Origin: Solenopsis invicta
Taxonomy: Eukaryota > Arthropoda > Insecta > Hymenoptera > Formicidae
Assembly (NCBI RefSeq): GCF_016802725.1
Contig: NC_052672.1
Coordinates: forward strand, 6,601,685 to 6,665,684
Direction: 5' to 3'
DNA length: 64,000 nucleotides
Part shown: one piece after another, positions 11,914 through 25,648 of the stretch
How positions within the stretch are numbered: position 1 is the stretch's first letter
Layout of the letters: each line of letters opens with the position of its first letter
The notes under the pieces: model-generated
Told to the model about the DNA's origin: nothing
The model's database searches: none
Seen by the model: only the letters and a program-made list of their open reading frames with translations
Made by a program: the position numbers and the translations under genes

Positions 11914-13036
11914 CATGGTGGATCCAATCGCTAAAGTGAAGGACGAAAGAGTTATATCAGTCAAAGTTCGAAATTTTTGAGTAAAATTGGTTTTTTTCCG
12001 AATTTCTTCAATATCTCTGTGTTCTGATAGCCCACAGAAGATATGTACCTTTTATCATGATGTATCGAATTTCTGAACTGAAAAAGGAAAGACTTATATC
12101 AGTCAAATTTCGAAATTTTTGAATGAAATTTTTTTTGCGAATTTCTCCAATATCTCTCTGTTCTGATATCCCCGAGAAGAGTTCTAACCTTTATCATAGT
12201 GGATCCAATCGCTAAAGTGAAATACGAAAGAGTTATATCAGTCAAAGTTCGAAATTTTTGAGTAAAATTGGTTTTTTTCCGAATTTCTTCGATATCTCTG
12301 TGTTTTGATATCCCACAGAAGATATATACCTTTTATCATGATGTTTCGAATTTCTGAACTGAAAAAGGAAAGACTTATATCAGTCAAATTTCGAAATTTT
12401 TAGTAAAATGTTTTGTGCGAATTTCTCCAATATCTCTCTGTTCTGATATCCCCGAGAAGAGTTCTAACTTTTATCATAGTGGATCCAATCGCTAAAGTGA
12501 AAGACGAAAGAGTTATATCAGTCAAAGTTCGAAATTTTTGAGCAAAATTGGTTTTTTTCCTAATTTCTTCAATATCTCTGTGTTCTGATAGCCCACAGAA
12601 GATATATACCTTTTATCATGATGTATCGAATTTCTGAACTGAAAAAGGAAAGACTTATATCAGTCAAATTTCGAAATTTTTGAGTAAAATTTTTTTTGCG
12701 AATTTCTCCAATATCTGTCTGTTCTGATATCCCCGAGAAGAGTTCTAACTTTTATCATAGTGGATCCAATCGCTAAAGTGAAAGACGAAAGTGTTATATC
12801 AGTCAAAGTTTGAAATTTTTGAGTAAAATTGGTTTTTTTCCGAATTTCTTCAATATCTCTGTGTTCTAATAGCCCACAGAAGATATATACCTTTTATCAT
12901 GATGTATCGAATTTCTGAACTGAAAAAGGGAAGACTTATATCAGTCAAATTTCGAAATTTTTGAGTAAAATTTTTTTTGCGAATTTCTCCAATATCTGTC
13001 TGTTCTGATATCCCCGAGAAGAGTTCTAACTTTTAT
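11914..13036 (+). repeat. Four-dimer HOR copy (a-b-c-d)
   Basis: This 1,123-bp copy has all four classes in order: gaaggacg with gatatgtacc and gaatgaaa; gaaatacg with cttcgatatc, gttttgatatccc and tttttagtaaaatg; gagcaaaa with cctaattt; and gaaagtg with agtttgaaat. The gttttgatatccc variant is shared with copies near 26.0, 35.9, 43.7, 45.9, 52.3 and 60.2 kb, so that substitution has spread by exchange among distant HORs. Confidence 0.82.
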
Positions 13037-13598
13037 CATGGTGGATCCAATCGCTAAAGTGAAGGACGAAAGAGTTATATCAGTCAAAGTTCGAAATTTT
13101 TGAGTAAAATTGGTTTTTTTCCGAATTTCTTCAATATCTCTGTGTTCCGATAGCCCACAGAAGATATATACCTTTTATCATGATGTTTCGAATTTCTGAA
13201 CTGAAAAAGGAAAGACTTATATCAGTCAAATTTCGAAATTTTTGAGTAAAATGTTTTGTGCGAATTTCTCCAATATCTCTCTGTTCTGATATCCCCGAGA
13301 AGAGTTCTAACTTTTATCATAGTGGATCCAATCGCTAAAGTGAAAGACGAAAGAGTTATATCAGTCAAAGTTCGAAATTTTTGAGCAAAATTGGTTTTTT
13401 TCCTAATTTCTTCAATATCTCTGTGTTCTGATAGCCCACAGAAGATATATACCTTTTATCATGATGTTTCGAATTTCTGAACTGAAAAAGGAAAGACTTA
13501 TATCAGTCAAATTTCGAAATTTTTGAGTAAAATTTTTTTTGCGAATTTCTCCAATATCTCTCTGTTCTGATATCCCCGAGAAGAGTTCTAACTTTTAT

Positions 13599-13874
13599 CA
13601 TAGTGGATCCAATCGCTAAAGTGAAAGACGAAAGAGTTATATCAGTCAAAGTTCGAAATTTTTGAGTAAAATTGGTTTTTTTCCGAATTTCTTCAATATC
13701 TCTGTGTTCTGATAGCCCACAGAAGATATATACCTTTTATCATGATGTTTCGAATTTCTGAACTGAAAAAGGAAAGATATCAGTCAAATTTCGAAATTTT
13801 TGAGTAAAATTTTTTGTGCGAATTTCTCCAATATGTCTGTGTTCTGATAGCACCGAGAAGAGTTCTAACTATAT
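13599..13874 (+). repeat. 276-bp short dimer, copy at 13.6 kb
   Basis: It has the same shortened monomer B (ggaaagatatcag) and the same ctaactatatcataatgg end as the copy at 7,431. It differs by gatagcaccgag in place of gatagccccgag, apparently a private substitution. It opens a class E block that runs to about 15.4 kb. Confidence 0.85.
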
Positions 13875-14410
13875 CATAATGGATCGAATCGCTAAAGTAA
13901 AAGACGGAAAAGTTATTTCAGTCAAAGTTCGAAATTTTTGAGTAAAATTGGTTTTTTTCCGAATTTCTTCAATATCTCTGTGTTCTAATAGCCCACAGAA
14001 GATATATACCTTTTATCGTGATGTTTCGAATTTCTGAACTGAAAAAGGAAAGACTTATATCAGTCAAATTTCGAAATTTTTGAGTAAAATTTTTTTTGCG
14101 AATTTCTCCAATATGTCTGTGTTCTGATAGCCCCGAGAAGAATTCTAACTTTATCATAATGGATCGAATCGCTAAAGTGAAAGACGAAAAAGTTATATCA
14201 GTCAAAGTTCGAAATTTTTGAGTAAAATTGGTTTTTTTCCGAATTTCTTCAATATCTCTGTGTTCTAATAGCCCACAGAAGATATATACCTTTTATCATG
14301 ATGTATCGAATTTCTGAACTGAAAAAGGGAAGACTTATATCAGTCAAATTTCGAAATTTTTGAGTGAAATTTTTTTTGCGAATTTCTCCAATATCTCTCT
14401 GTTCTGATAT

Positions 14411-15480
14411 CCGCGAGAAGAGTTCTAACTTTTATCATAGTGGATCCAATCGCTAAAGTGAAAGACGAAAGAGTTATATCAGTCAAAGTTCGAAATTTTT
14501 GAGTAAAATTGGTTTTTTTCCGAATTTCTTCAATATCTCTGTGTTCTGATAGCCCACAGAAGATATATACCTTTTATCGTGATGTTTCGAATTTCTGAAC
14601 TGAAAAAGGAAAGACTTATATCAGTTAAATTTCGAAATTTTTGAGTAAAATTTTTTGTGCGATTTTCTCCAATATCTCTGTGTTCTGATAGCCCCAAAAA
14701 GAGTTCTAACTTTATCATAATGGTTCGAATCGCTAAAGTGAAAGACGGAAAAGTTATATCAGTCAAAGTTCGAAATTTTTGAGTAAAATTGGTTTTTTTC
14801 CGAATTTCTTCAATATCTCTGTGTTCTAATAGCCCACAGAAGATATATACCTTTTATCATGATGTATCGAATTTCTGAACTGAAAAAGGAAAGACTTATA
14901 TCAGTCAAATTTCGAAATTTTTGAGTAAAATTTTTTTTGCGAATTTCTCCAATATGTCTGTGTTCTGATAGCCCCGAGAAGAATTCTAACTTTATCATAA
15001 TGGATCGAATCACTAAAGTGAAAGACGAAAAAGTTATATCAGTCAAAGTTCGAAATTTTTGAGTAAAATTGGTTTTTTTCCGAATTTCTTCAATATCTCT
15101 GTGTTCTAATAGCCCACAGAAGATATATACCTTTTATCATGATGTATCGAATTTCTGAACTGAAAAAGGGAAGACTTATATCAGTCAAATTTCGAAATTT
15201 TTGAGTAAAATTTTTTTTGCGAATTTCTCCAATATCTGTCTGTTCTGATATCCCCGAGAAGAGTTCTAACTTTTATCATAGTGGATCCAATCGCTAAAGT
15301 GAAAGACGAAAGTGTTATATCAGTCAAAGTTTGAAATTTTTGAGTAAAATTGGTTTTTTTCCGCATTTCTTCAATATCTCTGTGTTCTAATAGCCCACAG
15401 AAGATATATACCTCTTATCATGATGTATCGAATTTCTGAACTGAAAAAGGGAAGACTTATATCAGTCAAATTTCGAAATT
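14411..15480 (+). repeat. Class E block, copy 1 of 3
   Basis: This block runs from ccgcgagaag through the gcgattttctcc and ccccaaaaag dimer, the gaatcactaaag dimer and the cctcttatcatg dimer. The same order returns exactly 14,300 bp later (28,711) and again 9,259 bp beyond that (37,970). This copy has private changes cagttaaat near 14,622 and ccgcatttc near 15,361. It also keeps agttctaac where the other two share agttttaac, so it is outside the tandem pair. Confidence 0.82.
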
Positions 15481-16118
15481 TTTGAATGAAATTTTTTTTG
15501 CGAATTTCTCCAATATCTCTCTGTTCTGATATCCCCGAGAAGAGTTCTAACCTTTATCATAGTGGATCCAATCGCTAAAGTGAAATACGAAAGAGTTATA
15601 TCAGTCAAAGTTCGAAATTTTTGAGTAAAATTGGTTTTTTTCCGAATTTCTTCGATATCTCTGTGTTCTGATATCCCACAGAAGATATATACCTTTTATC
15701 ATGATGTTTCGAATTTCTGAACTGAAAAAGGAAAGACTTATATCAGTCAAATTTCGAAATTTTTAGTAAAATGTTTTGTGCGAATTTCTCCAATATCTCT
15801 CTGTTCTGATATCCCCGAGAAGAGTTCTAACTTTTATCATAGTGGATCCAATCGCTAAAGTGTAAGACGAAAGAGTTATATCAGTCAAAGTTCGAAATTT
15901 TTGAGCAAAATTGGTTTTTTTCCTAATTTCTTCAATATCTCTGTGTTCTGATAGCCCACAGAAGATATATACCTTTTATCATGATGTTTCGAATTTCTGA
16001 ACTGAAAAAGGAAAGACTTATATCAGTCAAATTTCGAAATTTTTGAGTGAAATTTTTTTTGCGAATTTCTCCAATATCTCTCTGTTCTGATATCCCCGAG
16101 AAGAGTTCTAACTTTTAT

Positions 16119-16394
16119 CATAGTGGATCCAATCGCTAAAGTGAAAGACGAAAGAGTTATATCAGTCAAAGTTCGAAATTTTTGAGTAAAATTGGTTTTT
16201 TTCCGAATTTCTTCAATATCTCTGTGTTCTGATAGCCCACAGAAGATATATACCTTTTATCATGATGTTTCGAATTTCTGAACTGAAAAAGGAAAGATAT
16301 CAGTCAAATTTCGAAATTTTTGAGTAAAATTTTTTGTGCGAATTTCTCCAATATGTCTGTGTTCTGATAGCCCCGAGAAGAGTTCTAACTATAT
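16119..16394 (+). repeat. 276-bp short dimer, copy at 16.1 kb
   Basis: It carries the full short-dimer haplotype and the six-T run in the following monomer A. Together with the next ~0.7 kb (ccgcgag dimer, then ccccaaaaag dimer) it matches 7,431 at an offset of 8,688 bp and 19,201 at an offset of 3,082 bp. Confidence 0.85.
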
Positions 16395-19200
16395 CATAAT
16401 GGATCGAATCGCTAAAGTAAAAGACGGAAAAGTTATTTCAGTCAAAGTTCGAAATTTTTGAGTAAAATTGGTTTTTTCCGAATTTCTTCAATATCTCTGT
16501 GTTCTAATAGCCCACAGAAGATATATACCTTTTATCATGATGTATCGAATTTCTGAACTGAAAAAGGGAAGACTTATATCAGTCAAATTTCGAAATTTTT
16601 GAGTGAAATTTTTTTTGCGAATTTCTCCAATATCTCTCTGTTCTGATATCCGCGAGAAGAGTTCTAACTTTTATCATAGTGGATCCAATCGCTAAAGTGA
16701 AAGACGAAAGAGTTATATCAGTCAAAGTTCGAAATTTTTGAGTAAAATTGGTTTTTTTCCGAATTTCTTCAATATCTCTGTGTTCTGATAGCCCACAGAA
16801 GATATATACCTTTTATCGTGATGTTTCGAATTTCTGAACTGAAAAAGGAAAGACTTATATCAGTCAAATTTCGAAATTTTTGAGTAAAATTTTTTGTGCG
16901 AATTTCTCCAATATCTCTGTGTTCTGATAGCCCCAAAAAGAGTTCTAACTTTATCATAATGGTTCGAATCGCTAAAGTGAAAGACGGAAAAGTTATATCA
17001 GTCAAAGTTCGAAATTTTTGAGTAAAATTGGTTTTTTTCCGAATTTCTTCAATATCTCTGTGTTCTGATAGCCCACAGAAGATATGTACCTTTTATCATG
17101 ATGTATCGAATTTCTGAACTGAAAAAGGAAAGACTTATATCAGTCAAATTTCGAAATTTTTGAATGAAATTTTTTTTGCGAATTTCTCCAATATCTCTCT
17201 GTTCTGATATCCCCGAGAAGAGTTCTAACCTTTATCATAGTGGATCCAATCGCTAAAGTGAAATACGAAAGAGTTATATCAGTCAAAGTTCGAAATTTTT
17301 GAGTAAAATTGGTTTTTTTCCGAATTTCTTCGATATCTCTGTGTTCTGATATCCCACAGAAGATATATACCTTTTATCATGATGTTTCGAATTTCTGAAC
17401 TGAAAAAGGAAAGACTTATATCAGTCAAATTTCGAAATTTTTAGTAAAATGTTTTGTGCGAATTTCTCCAATATCTCTCTGTTCTGATATCCCCGAGAAG
17501 AGTTCTAACTTTTATCATAGTGGATCCAATCGCTAAAGTGAAAGACGAAAGAGTTATATCAGTCAAAGTTCGAAATTTTTGAGCAAAATTGGTTTTTTTC
17601 CTAATTTCTTCAATATCTCTGTGTTCTGATAGCCCACAGAAGATATATACCTTTTATCATGATGTATCGAATTTCTGAACTGAAAAAGGGAAGACTTATA
17701 TCAGTCAAATTTCGAAATTTTTGAGTAAAATTTTTTTTGCGAATTTCTCCAATATCTGTCTGTTCTGATATCCCCGAGAAGAGTTCTAACTTTTATCATA
17801 GTGGATAAAATCGCTAAAGTGAAAGACGAAAGTGTTATATCAGTCAAAGTTTGAAATTTTTGAGTAAAATTGGTTTTTTTCCGAATTTCTTCAATATCTC
17901 TGTGTTCTAATAGCCCACAGAAGATATATACCTTTTATCATGATGTATCGAATTTCTGAACTGAAAAAGGGAAGACTTATATCAGTCAAATTTCGAAATT
18001 TTTGAGTAAAATTTTTTTGCGAATTTCTCCAATATCTGTCTGTTCTGATATCCCCGAGAAGAGTTCTAACTTTTATCATGGTGGATACAATCGCTAAAGT
18101 TAAGGACGAAAGGGTTATATCAGTCAAAGTTCGAAATTTTTGAGTAAAATTGGTTTTTTTCCGAATTTCTTCAATATCTCTGTGTTCCGATAGCCCACAG
18201 AAGATATGTACCTTTTATCATGATGTATCGAATTTCTGAACTGAAAAAGGAAAGACTTATATCAGTCAAATTTCGAAATTTTTGAATGAAATTTTTTTTG
18301 CGAATTTCTCCAATATCTCTCTGTTCTGATATCCCCGAGAAGAGTTCTAACCTTTATCATAGTGGATCCAATCGCTAAAGTGAAATACGAAAGAGTTATA
18401 TCAGTCAAAGTTCGAAATTTTTGAGTAAAATTGGTTTTTTTCCGAATTTCTTCGATATCTCTGTGTTCTGATATCCCACAGAAGATATATACCTTTTATC
18501 ATGATGTTTCGAATTTCTGAACTGAAAAAGGAAAGACTTATATCAGTCAAATTTCGAAATTTTTGAGTAAAATGTTTTGTGCGAATTTCTCCAATATCTC
18601 TCTGTTCTGATATCCCCGAGAAGAGTTCTAACTTTTATCATAGTGGATCCAATCGCTAAAGTGAAAGACGAAAGTGTTATATCAGTCAAAGTTCGAAATT
18701 TTTGAGCAAAATTGGTTTTTTTCCTAATTTCTTCAATATCTCTGTGTTCTGATAGCCCACAGAAGATATATACCTTTTATCATGATGTTTCGAATTTCTG
18801 AACTGAAAAAGGAAAGACTTATATCAGTCAAATTTCGAAATTTTTGAGTAAAATTTTTTTTGCGAATTTCTCCAATATCTCTCTGTTCTGATATCCCCGA
18901 GAAGAGTTCTAACTTTTATCATAGTGGATCCAATCGCTAAAGTGAAAGACGAAAGAGTTATATCAGTCAAAGTTCGAAATTTTTGAGTAAAATTGGTTTT
19001 TTTCCTAATTTCTTCAATATCTCTGTGTTCTGATAGCCCACAGAAGATATATACCTTTTATCATGATGTTTCGAATTTCTGAACTGAAAAAGGAAAGACT
19101 TATATCAGTCAAATTTCGAAATTTTTGAGTAAAATTTTTTTTGCGAATTTCTCCAATATCTCTCTGTTCTGATATCCCCGAGAAGAGTTCTAACTTTTAT

Positions 19201-19476
19201 CATAGTGGATCCAATCGCTAAAGTGAAAGACGAAAGAGTTATATCAGTCAAAGTTCGAAATTTTTGAGTAAAATTGGTTTTTTTCCGAATTTCTTCAATA
19301 TCTCTGTGTTCTGATAGCCCACAGAAGATATATACCTTTTATCATGATGTTTCGAATTTCTGAACTGAAAAAGGAAAGATATCAGTCAAATTTCGAAATT
19401 TTTGAGTAAAATTTTTTGTGCGAATTTCTCCAATATGTCTGTGTTCTGATAGCCCCGAGAAGAGTTCTAACTATAT
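19201..19476 (+). repeat. 276-bp short dimer, copy at 19.2 kb
   Basis: It lies 3,082 bp after the 16.1-kb copy and has the same downstream order. Private changes nearby are cagtgaaagtt at about 19,521 and ccgtgagaag at about 19,733, the latter a CpG transition of ccgcgagaag. Confidence 0.85.
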
Positions 19477-20316
19477 CATAATGGATCGAATCGCTAAAGT
19501 AAAAGACGGAAAAGTTATTTCAGTGAAAGTTCGAAATTTTTGAGTAAAATTGGTTTTTTCCGAATTTCTTCAATATCTCTGTGTTCTAATAGCCCACAGA
19601 AGATATATACCTTTTATCATGATGTATCGAATTTCTGAACTGAAAAAGGGAAGACTTATATCAGTCAAATTTCGAAATTTTTGAGTGAAATTTTTTTTGC
19701 GAATTTCTCCAATATCTCTCTGTTCTGATATCCGTGAGAAGAGTTCTAACTTTTATCATAGTGGATCCAATCGCTAAAGTGAAAGACGAAAGAGTTATAT
19801 CAGTCAAAGTTCGAAATTTTTGAGTAAAATTGGTTTTTTTCCGAATTTCTTCAATATCTCTGTGTTCTGATAGCCCACAGAAGATATATACCTTTTATCG
19901 TGATGTTTCGAATTTCTGAACTGAAAAAGGAAAGACTTATATCAGTCAAATTTCGAAATTTTTGAGTAAAATTTTTTGTGCGAATTTCTCCAATATCTCT
20001 GTGTTCTGATAGCCCCAAAAAGAGTTCTAACTTTATCATAATGGTTCGAATCGCTAAAGTGAAAGACGGAAAAGTTATATCAGTCAAAGTTCGAAATTTT
20101 TGAGTAAAATTGGTTTTTTTCCGAATTTCTTCAATATCTCTGTGTTCTGATAGCCCACAGAAGATATGTACCTTTTATCATGATGTATCGAATTTCTGAA
20201 CTGAAAAAGGAAAGACTTATATCAGTCAAATTTCGAAATTTTTAGTAAAATGTTTTGTGCGAATTTCTCCAATATCTCTCTGTTCTGATATCCCCGAGAA
20301 GAGTTCTAACTTTTAT

Positions 20317-22281
20317 CATAGTGGATCCAATCGCTAAAGTGAAAGACGAAAGAGTTATATCAGTCAAAGTTCGAAATTTTTGAGCAAAATTGGTTTTTTT
20401 CCTAATTTCTTCAATATCTCTGTGTTCTGATAGCCCACAGAAGATATATACCTTTTATCATGATGTATCGAATTTCTGAACTGAAAAAGGGAAGACTTAT
20501 ATCAGTCAAATTTCGAAATTTTTGAGTAAAATTTTTTTTGCGAATTTCTCCAATATCTGTCTGTTCTGATATCCCCGAGAAGAGTTCTAACTTTTATCAT
20601 AGTGGATCCAATCGCTAAAGTGAAAGACGAAAGTGTTATATCAGTCAAAGTTTGAAATTTTTGAGTAAAATTGGTTTTTTTCCGAATTTCTTCAATATCT
20701 CTGTGTTCTAATAGCCCACAGAAGATATATACCTTTTATCATGATGTATCGAATTTCTGAACTGAAAAAGGGAAGACTTATATCAGTCAAATTTCGAAAT
20801 TTTTGAGTAAAATTTTTTTTGCGAATTTCTCCAATATCTGTCTGTTCTGATATCCCCGAGAAGAGTTCTAACTTTTATCATGGTGGATCCAATCGCTAAA
20901 GTTAAGGACGAAAGGGTTATATCAGTCAAAGTTCGAAATTTTTGAGTAAAATTGGTTTTTTTCCGAATTTCTTCAATATCTCTGTGTTCCGATAGCCCAC
21001 AGAAGATATGTACCTTTTATCATGATGTATCGAATTTCTGAACTGAAAAAGGAAAGACTTATATCAGTCAAATTTCGAAATTTTTGAATGAAATTTTTTT
21101 TGCGAATTTCTCCAATATCTCTCTGTTCTGATATCCCCGAGAAGAGTTCTAACCTTTATCATAGTGGATCCAATCGCTAAAGTGAAATACGAAAGAGTTA
21201 TATCAGTCAAAGTTCGAAATTTTTGAGTAAAATTGGTTTTTTTCCGAATTTCTTCGATATCTCTGTGTTCTGATATCCCACAGAAGATATATACCTTTTA
21301 TCATGATGTTTCGAATTTCTGAACTGAAAAAGGAAAGACTTATATCAGTCAAATTTCGAAATTTTTAGTAAAATGTTTTGTGCGAATTTCTCCAATATCT
21401 CTCTGTTCTGATATCCCCGAGAAGAGTTCTAACTTTTATCATAGTGGATCCAATCGCTAAAGTGAAAGACGAAAGAGTTATATCAGTCAAAGTTCGAAAT
21501 TTTTGAGCAAAATTGGTTTTTTTCCTAATTTCTTCAATATCTCTGTGTTCTGATAGCCCACAGAAGATATATACCTTTTATCATGATGTATCGAATTTCT
21601 GAACTGAAAAAGGGAAGACTTATATCAGTCAAATTTCGAAATTTTTGAGTAAAATTTTTTTTGCGAATTTCTCCAATATCTGTCTGTTCTGATATCCCCG
21701 AGAAGAGTTCTAACTTTTATCATAGTGGATCCAATCGCTAAAGTGAAAGACGAAAGTGTTATATCAGTCAAAGTTTGAAATTTTTGAGTAAAATTGGTTT
21801 TTTTCCGAATTTCTTCAATATCTCTGTGTTCTAATAGCCCACAGAAGATATATACCTTTTATCATGATGTATCGAATTTCTGAACTGAAAAAGGGAAGAC
21901 TTATATCAGTCAAATTTCGAAATTTTTGAGTAAAATTTTTTTTGCGAATTTCTCCAATATCTGTCTGTTCTGATATCCCCGAGAAGAGTTCTAACTTTTA
22001 TCATGGTGGATCCAATCGCTAAAGTGAAGGACGAAAGAGTTATATCAGTCAAAGTTCGAAATTTTTGAGTAAAATTGGTTTTTTTCCGAATTTCTTCAAT
22101 ATCTCTGTGTTCTGATATCCCACAGAAGATATATACCTTTTATCATGATGTTTCGAATTTCTGAACTGAAAAAGGAAAGACTTATATCAGTCAAATTTCG
22201 AAATTTTTAGTAAAATGTTTTGTGCGAATTTCTCCAATATCTCTCTGTTCTGATATCCCCGAGAAGAGTTCTAACTTTTAT
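20317..22281 (+). repeat. Seven-dimer module, copy 1 (1,965 bp)
   Basis: The dimer order is c-d-a-b-c-d and then a hybrid that begins as class a (gaaggacg) and finishes as class b (gatatcccac, gtttcg, tttttagtaaaatg). The first a dimer carries the rare gttaaggacgaaaggg and gttccgatag. The complete HOR inside runs from 20,879 to 22,001 (1,123 bp). The next 1,964 bp repeats the same order, so this is a tandem expansion of a 4+3 dimer unit. It may also be the left start of the large duplication seen at 32.0 kb, because the a/b junction near 20.24 kb resembles that near 32.03 kb. Confidence 0.82.
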
Positions 22282-24245
22282 CATAGTGGATCCAATCGCT
22301 AAAGTGAAAGACGAAAGTGTTATATCAGTCAAAGTTCGAAATTTTTGAGCAAAATTGGTTTTTTTCCTAATTTCTTCAATATCTCTGTGTTCTGATAGCC
22401 CACAGAAGATATATACCTTTTATCATGATGTATCGAATTTCTGAACTGAAAAAGGGAAGACTTATATCAGTCAAATTTCGAAATTTTTGAGTAAAATTTT
22501 TTTGCGAATTTCTCCAATATCTGTCTGTTCTGATATCCCCGAGAAGAGTTCTAACTTTTATCATAGTGGATCCAATCGCTAAAGTGAAAGACGAAAGTGT
22601 TATATCAGTCAAAGTTTGAAATTTTTGAGTAAAATTGGTTTTTTTCCGAATTTCTTCAATATCTCTGTGTTCTAATAGCCCACAGAAGATATATACCTTT
22701 TATCATGATGTATCGAATTTCTGAACTGAAAAAGGGAAGACTTATATCAGTCAAATTTCGAAATTTTTGAGTAAAATTTTTTTTGCGAATTTCTCCAATA
22801 TCTGTCTGTTCTGATATCCCCGAGAAGAGTTCTAACTTTTATCATGGTGGATCCAATCGCTAAAGTTAAGGACGAAAGGGTTATATCAGTCAAAGTTCGA
22901 AATTTTTGAGTAAAATTGGTTTTTTTCCGAATTTCTTCAATATCTCTGTGTTCCGATAGCCCACAGAAGATATGTACCTTTTATCATGATGTATCGAATT
23001 TCTGAACTGAAAAAGGAAAGACTTATATCAGTCAAATTTCGAAATTTTTGAATGAAATTTTTTTTGCGAATTTCTCCAATATCTCTCTGTTCTGATATCC
23101 CCGAGAAGAGTTCTAACCTTTATCATAGTGGATCCAATCGCTAAAGTGAAATACGAAAGAGTTATATCAGTCAAAGTTCGAAATTTTTGAGTAAAATTGG
23201 TTTTTTTCCGAATTTCTTCGATATCTCTGTGTTCTGATATCCCACAGAAGATATATACCTTTTATCATGATGTTTCGAATTTCTGAACTGAAAAAGGAAA
23301 GACTTATATCAGTCAAATTTCGAAATTTTTAGTAAAATGTTTTGTGCGAATTTCTCCAATATCTCTCTGTTCTGATATCCCCGAGAAGAGTTCTAACTTT
23401 TATCATAGTGGATCCAATCGCTAAAGTGAAAGACGAAAGAGTTATATCAGTCAAAGTTCGAAATTTTTGAGCAAAATTGGTTTTTTTCCTAATTTCTTCA
23501 ATATCTCTGTGTTCTGATAGCCCACAGAAGATATATACCTTTTATCATGATGTATCGAATTTCTGAACTGAAAAAGGGAAGACTTATATCAGTCAAATTT
23601 CGAAATTTTTGAGTAAAATTTTTTTGCGAATTTCTCCAATATCTGTCTGTTCTGATATCCCCGAGAAGAGTTCTAACTTTTATCATAGTGGATCCAATCG
23701 CTAAAGTGAAAGACGAAAGTGTTATATCAGTCAAAGTTTGAAATTTTTGAGTAAAATTGGTTTTTTTCCGAATTTCTTCAATATCTCTGTGTTCTAATAG
23801 CCCACAGAAGATATATACCTTTTATCATGATGTATCGAATTTCTGAACTGAAAAAGGGAAGACTTATATCAGTCAAATTTCGAAATTTTTGAGTAAAATT
23901 TTTTTTGCGAATTTCTCCAATATCTGTCTGTTCTGATATCCCCGAGAAGAGTTCTAACTTTTATCATGGTGGATCCAATCGCTAAAGTGAAGGACGAAAG
24001 AGTTATATCAGTCAAAGTTCGAAATTTTTGAGTAAAATTGGTTTTTTTCCGAATTTCTTCAATATCTCTGTGTTCTGATATCCCACAGAAGATATATACC
24101 TTTTATCATGATGTTTCGAATTTCTGAACTGAAAAAGGAAAGACTTATATCAGTCAAATTTCGAAATTTTTGAGTAAAATTTTTTGTGCGAATTTCTCCA
24201 ATATCTCTCTGTTCTGATATCCCCGAGAAGAGTTCTAACTTTTAT
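22282..24245 (+). repeat. Seven-dimer module, copy 2 (1,964 bp)
   Basis: It follows copy 1 directly and repeats its order, including gttaaggacgaaaggg at 22,866 (marker offset 1,964 from 20,902) and the closing a/b hybrid dimer at 23,965. It differs from copy 1 in gaaagtg versus gaaagag in the first dimer, in T-run length near 22,500, and in the last monomer B (gagtaaaattttttgtg, not tttttagtaaaatg). The internal HOR is 22,843-23,964, 1,122 bp. Confidence 0.82.
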
Positions 24246-25648
24246 CATAGTGGATCCAATCGCTAAAGTGAAAGACGAAAGTGTTATATCAGTCAAAGTT
24301 CGAAATTTTTGAGCAAAATTGGTTTTTTTCCTAATTTCTTCAATATCTCTGTGTTCTGATAGCCCACAGAAGATATATACCTTTTATCATGATGTTTCGA
24401 ATTTCTGAACTGAAAAAGGAAAGACTTATATCAGTCAAATTTCGAAATTTTTGAGTAAAATTTTTTTTGCGAATTTCTCCAATATCTCTCTGTTCTGATA
24501 TCCCCGAGAAGAGTTCTAACTTTTATCATAGTGGATCCAATCGCTAAAGTGAAAGACGAAAGAGTTATATCAGTCAAAGTTCGAAATTTTTGAGTAAAAT
24601 TGGTTTTTTTCCGAATTTCTTCAATATCTCTGTGTTCTGATAGCCCACAGAAGATATATACCTTTTATCATGATGTTTCGAATTTCTGAACTGAAAAAGG
24701 AAAGACTTATATCAGTCAAATTTCGAAATTTTTAGTAAAATGTTTTGTGCGAATTTCTCCAATATCTCTCTGTTCTGATATCCCCGAGAAGAGTTCTAAC
24801 TTTTATCATAGTGGATCCAATCGCTAAAGTGAAATACGAAAGTGTTATATCAGTCAAAGTTCGAAATTTTTGAGTAAAATTGGTTTTTTTCCGAATTTCT
24901 TCAATATCTCTGTGTTCTGATAGCCCACAGAAGATATGTACCTTTTATCATGATGTATCGAATTTCTGAACTGAAAAAGGAAAGACTTATATCAGTCAAA
25001 TTTCGAAATTTTTGAATGAAATTTTTTTTGCGAATTTCTCCAATATCTCTCTGTTCTGATATCCCCGAGAAGAGTTCTAACCTTTATCATAGTGGATCCA
25101 ATCGCTAAAGTGAAATACGAAAGAGTTATATCAGTCAAAGTTCGAAATTTTTGAGTAAAATTGGTTTTTTTCCGAATTTCTTCGATATCTCTGTGTTCTG
25201 ATATCCCACAGAAGATATATACCTTTTATCATGATGTTTCGAATTTCTGAACTGAAAAAGGAAAGACTTATATCAGTCAAATTTCGAAATTTTTAGTAAA
25301 ATGTTTTGTGCGAATTTCTCCAATATCTCTCTGTTCTGATATCCCCGAGAAGAGTTCTAACTTTTATCATAGTGGATCCAATCGCTAAAGTGAAAGAAGA
25401 AAGTGTTATATCAGTCAAAGTTTGAAATTTTTGAGTAAAATTGGTTTTTTTCCGAATTTCTTCAATATCTCTGTGTTCTAATAGCCCACAGAAGATATAT
25501 ACCTTTTATCATGATGTATCGAATTTCTGAACTGAAAAAGGGAAGACTTATATCAGTCAAATTTCGAAATTTTTGAGTAAAATTTTTTTTGCGAATTTCT
25601 CCAATATCTGTCTGTTCTGATATCCCCGAGAAGAGTTCTAACTTTTAT

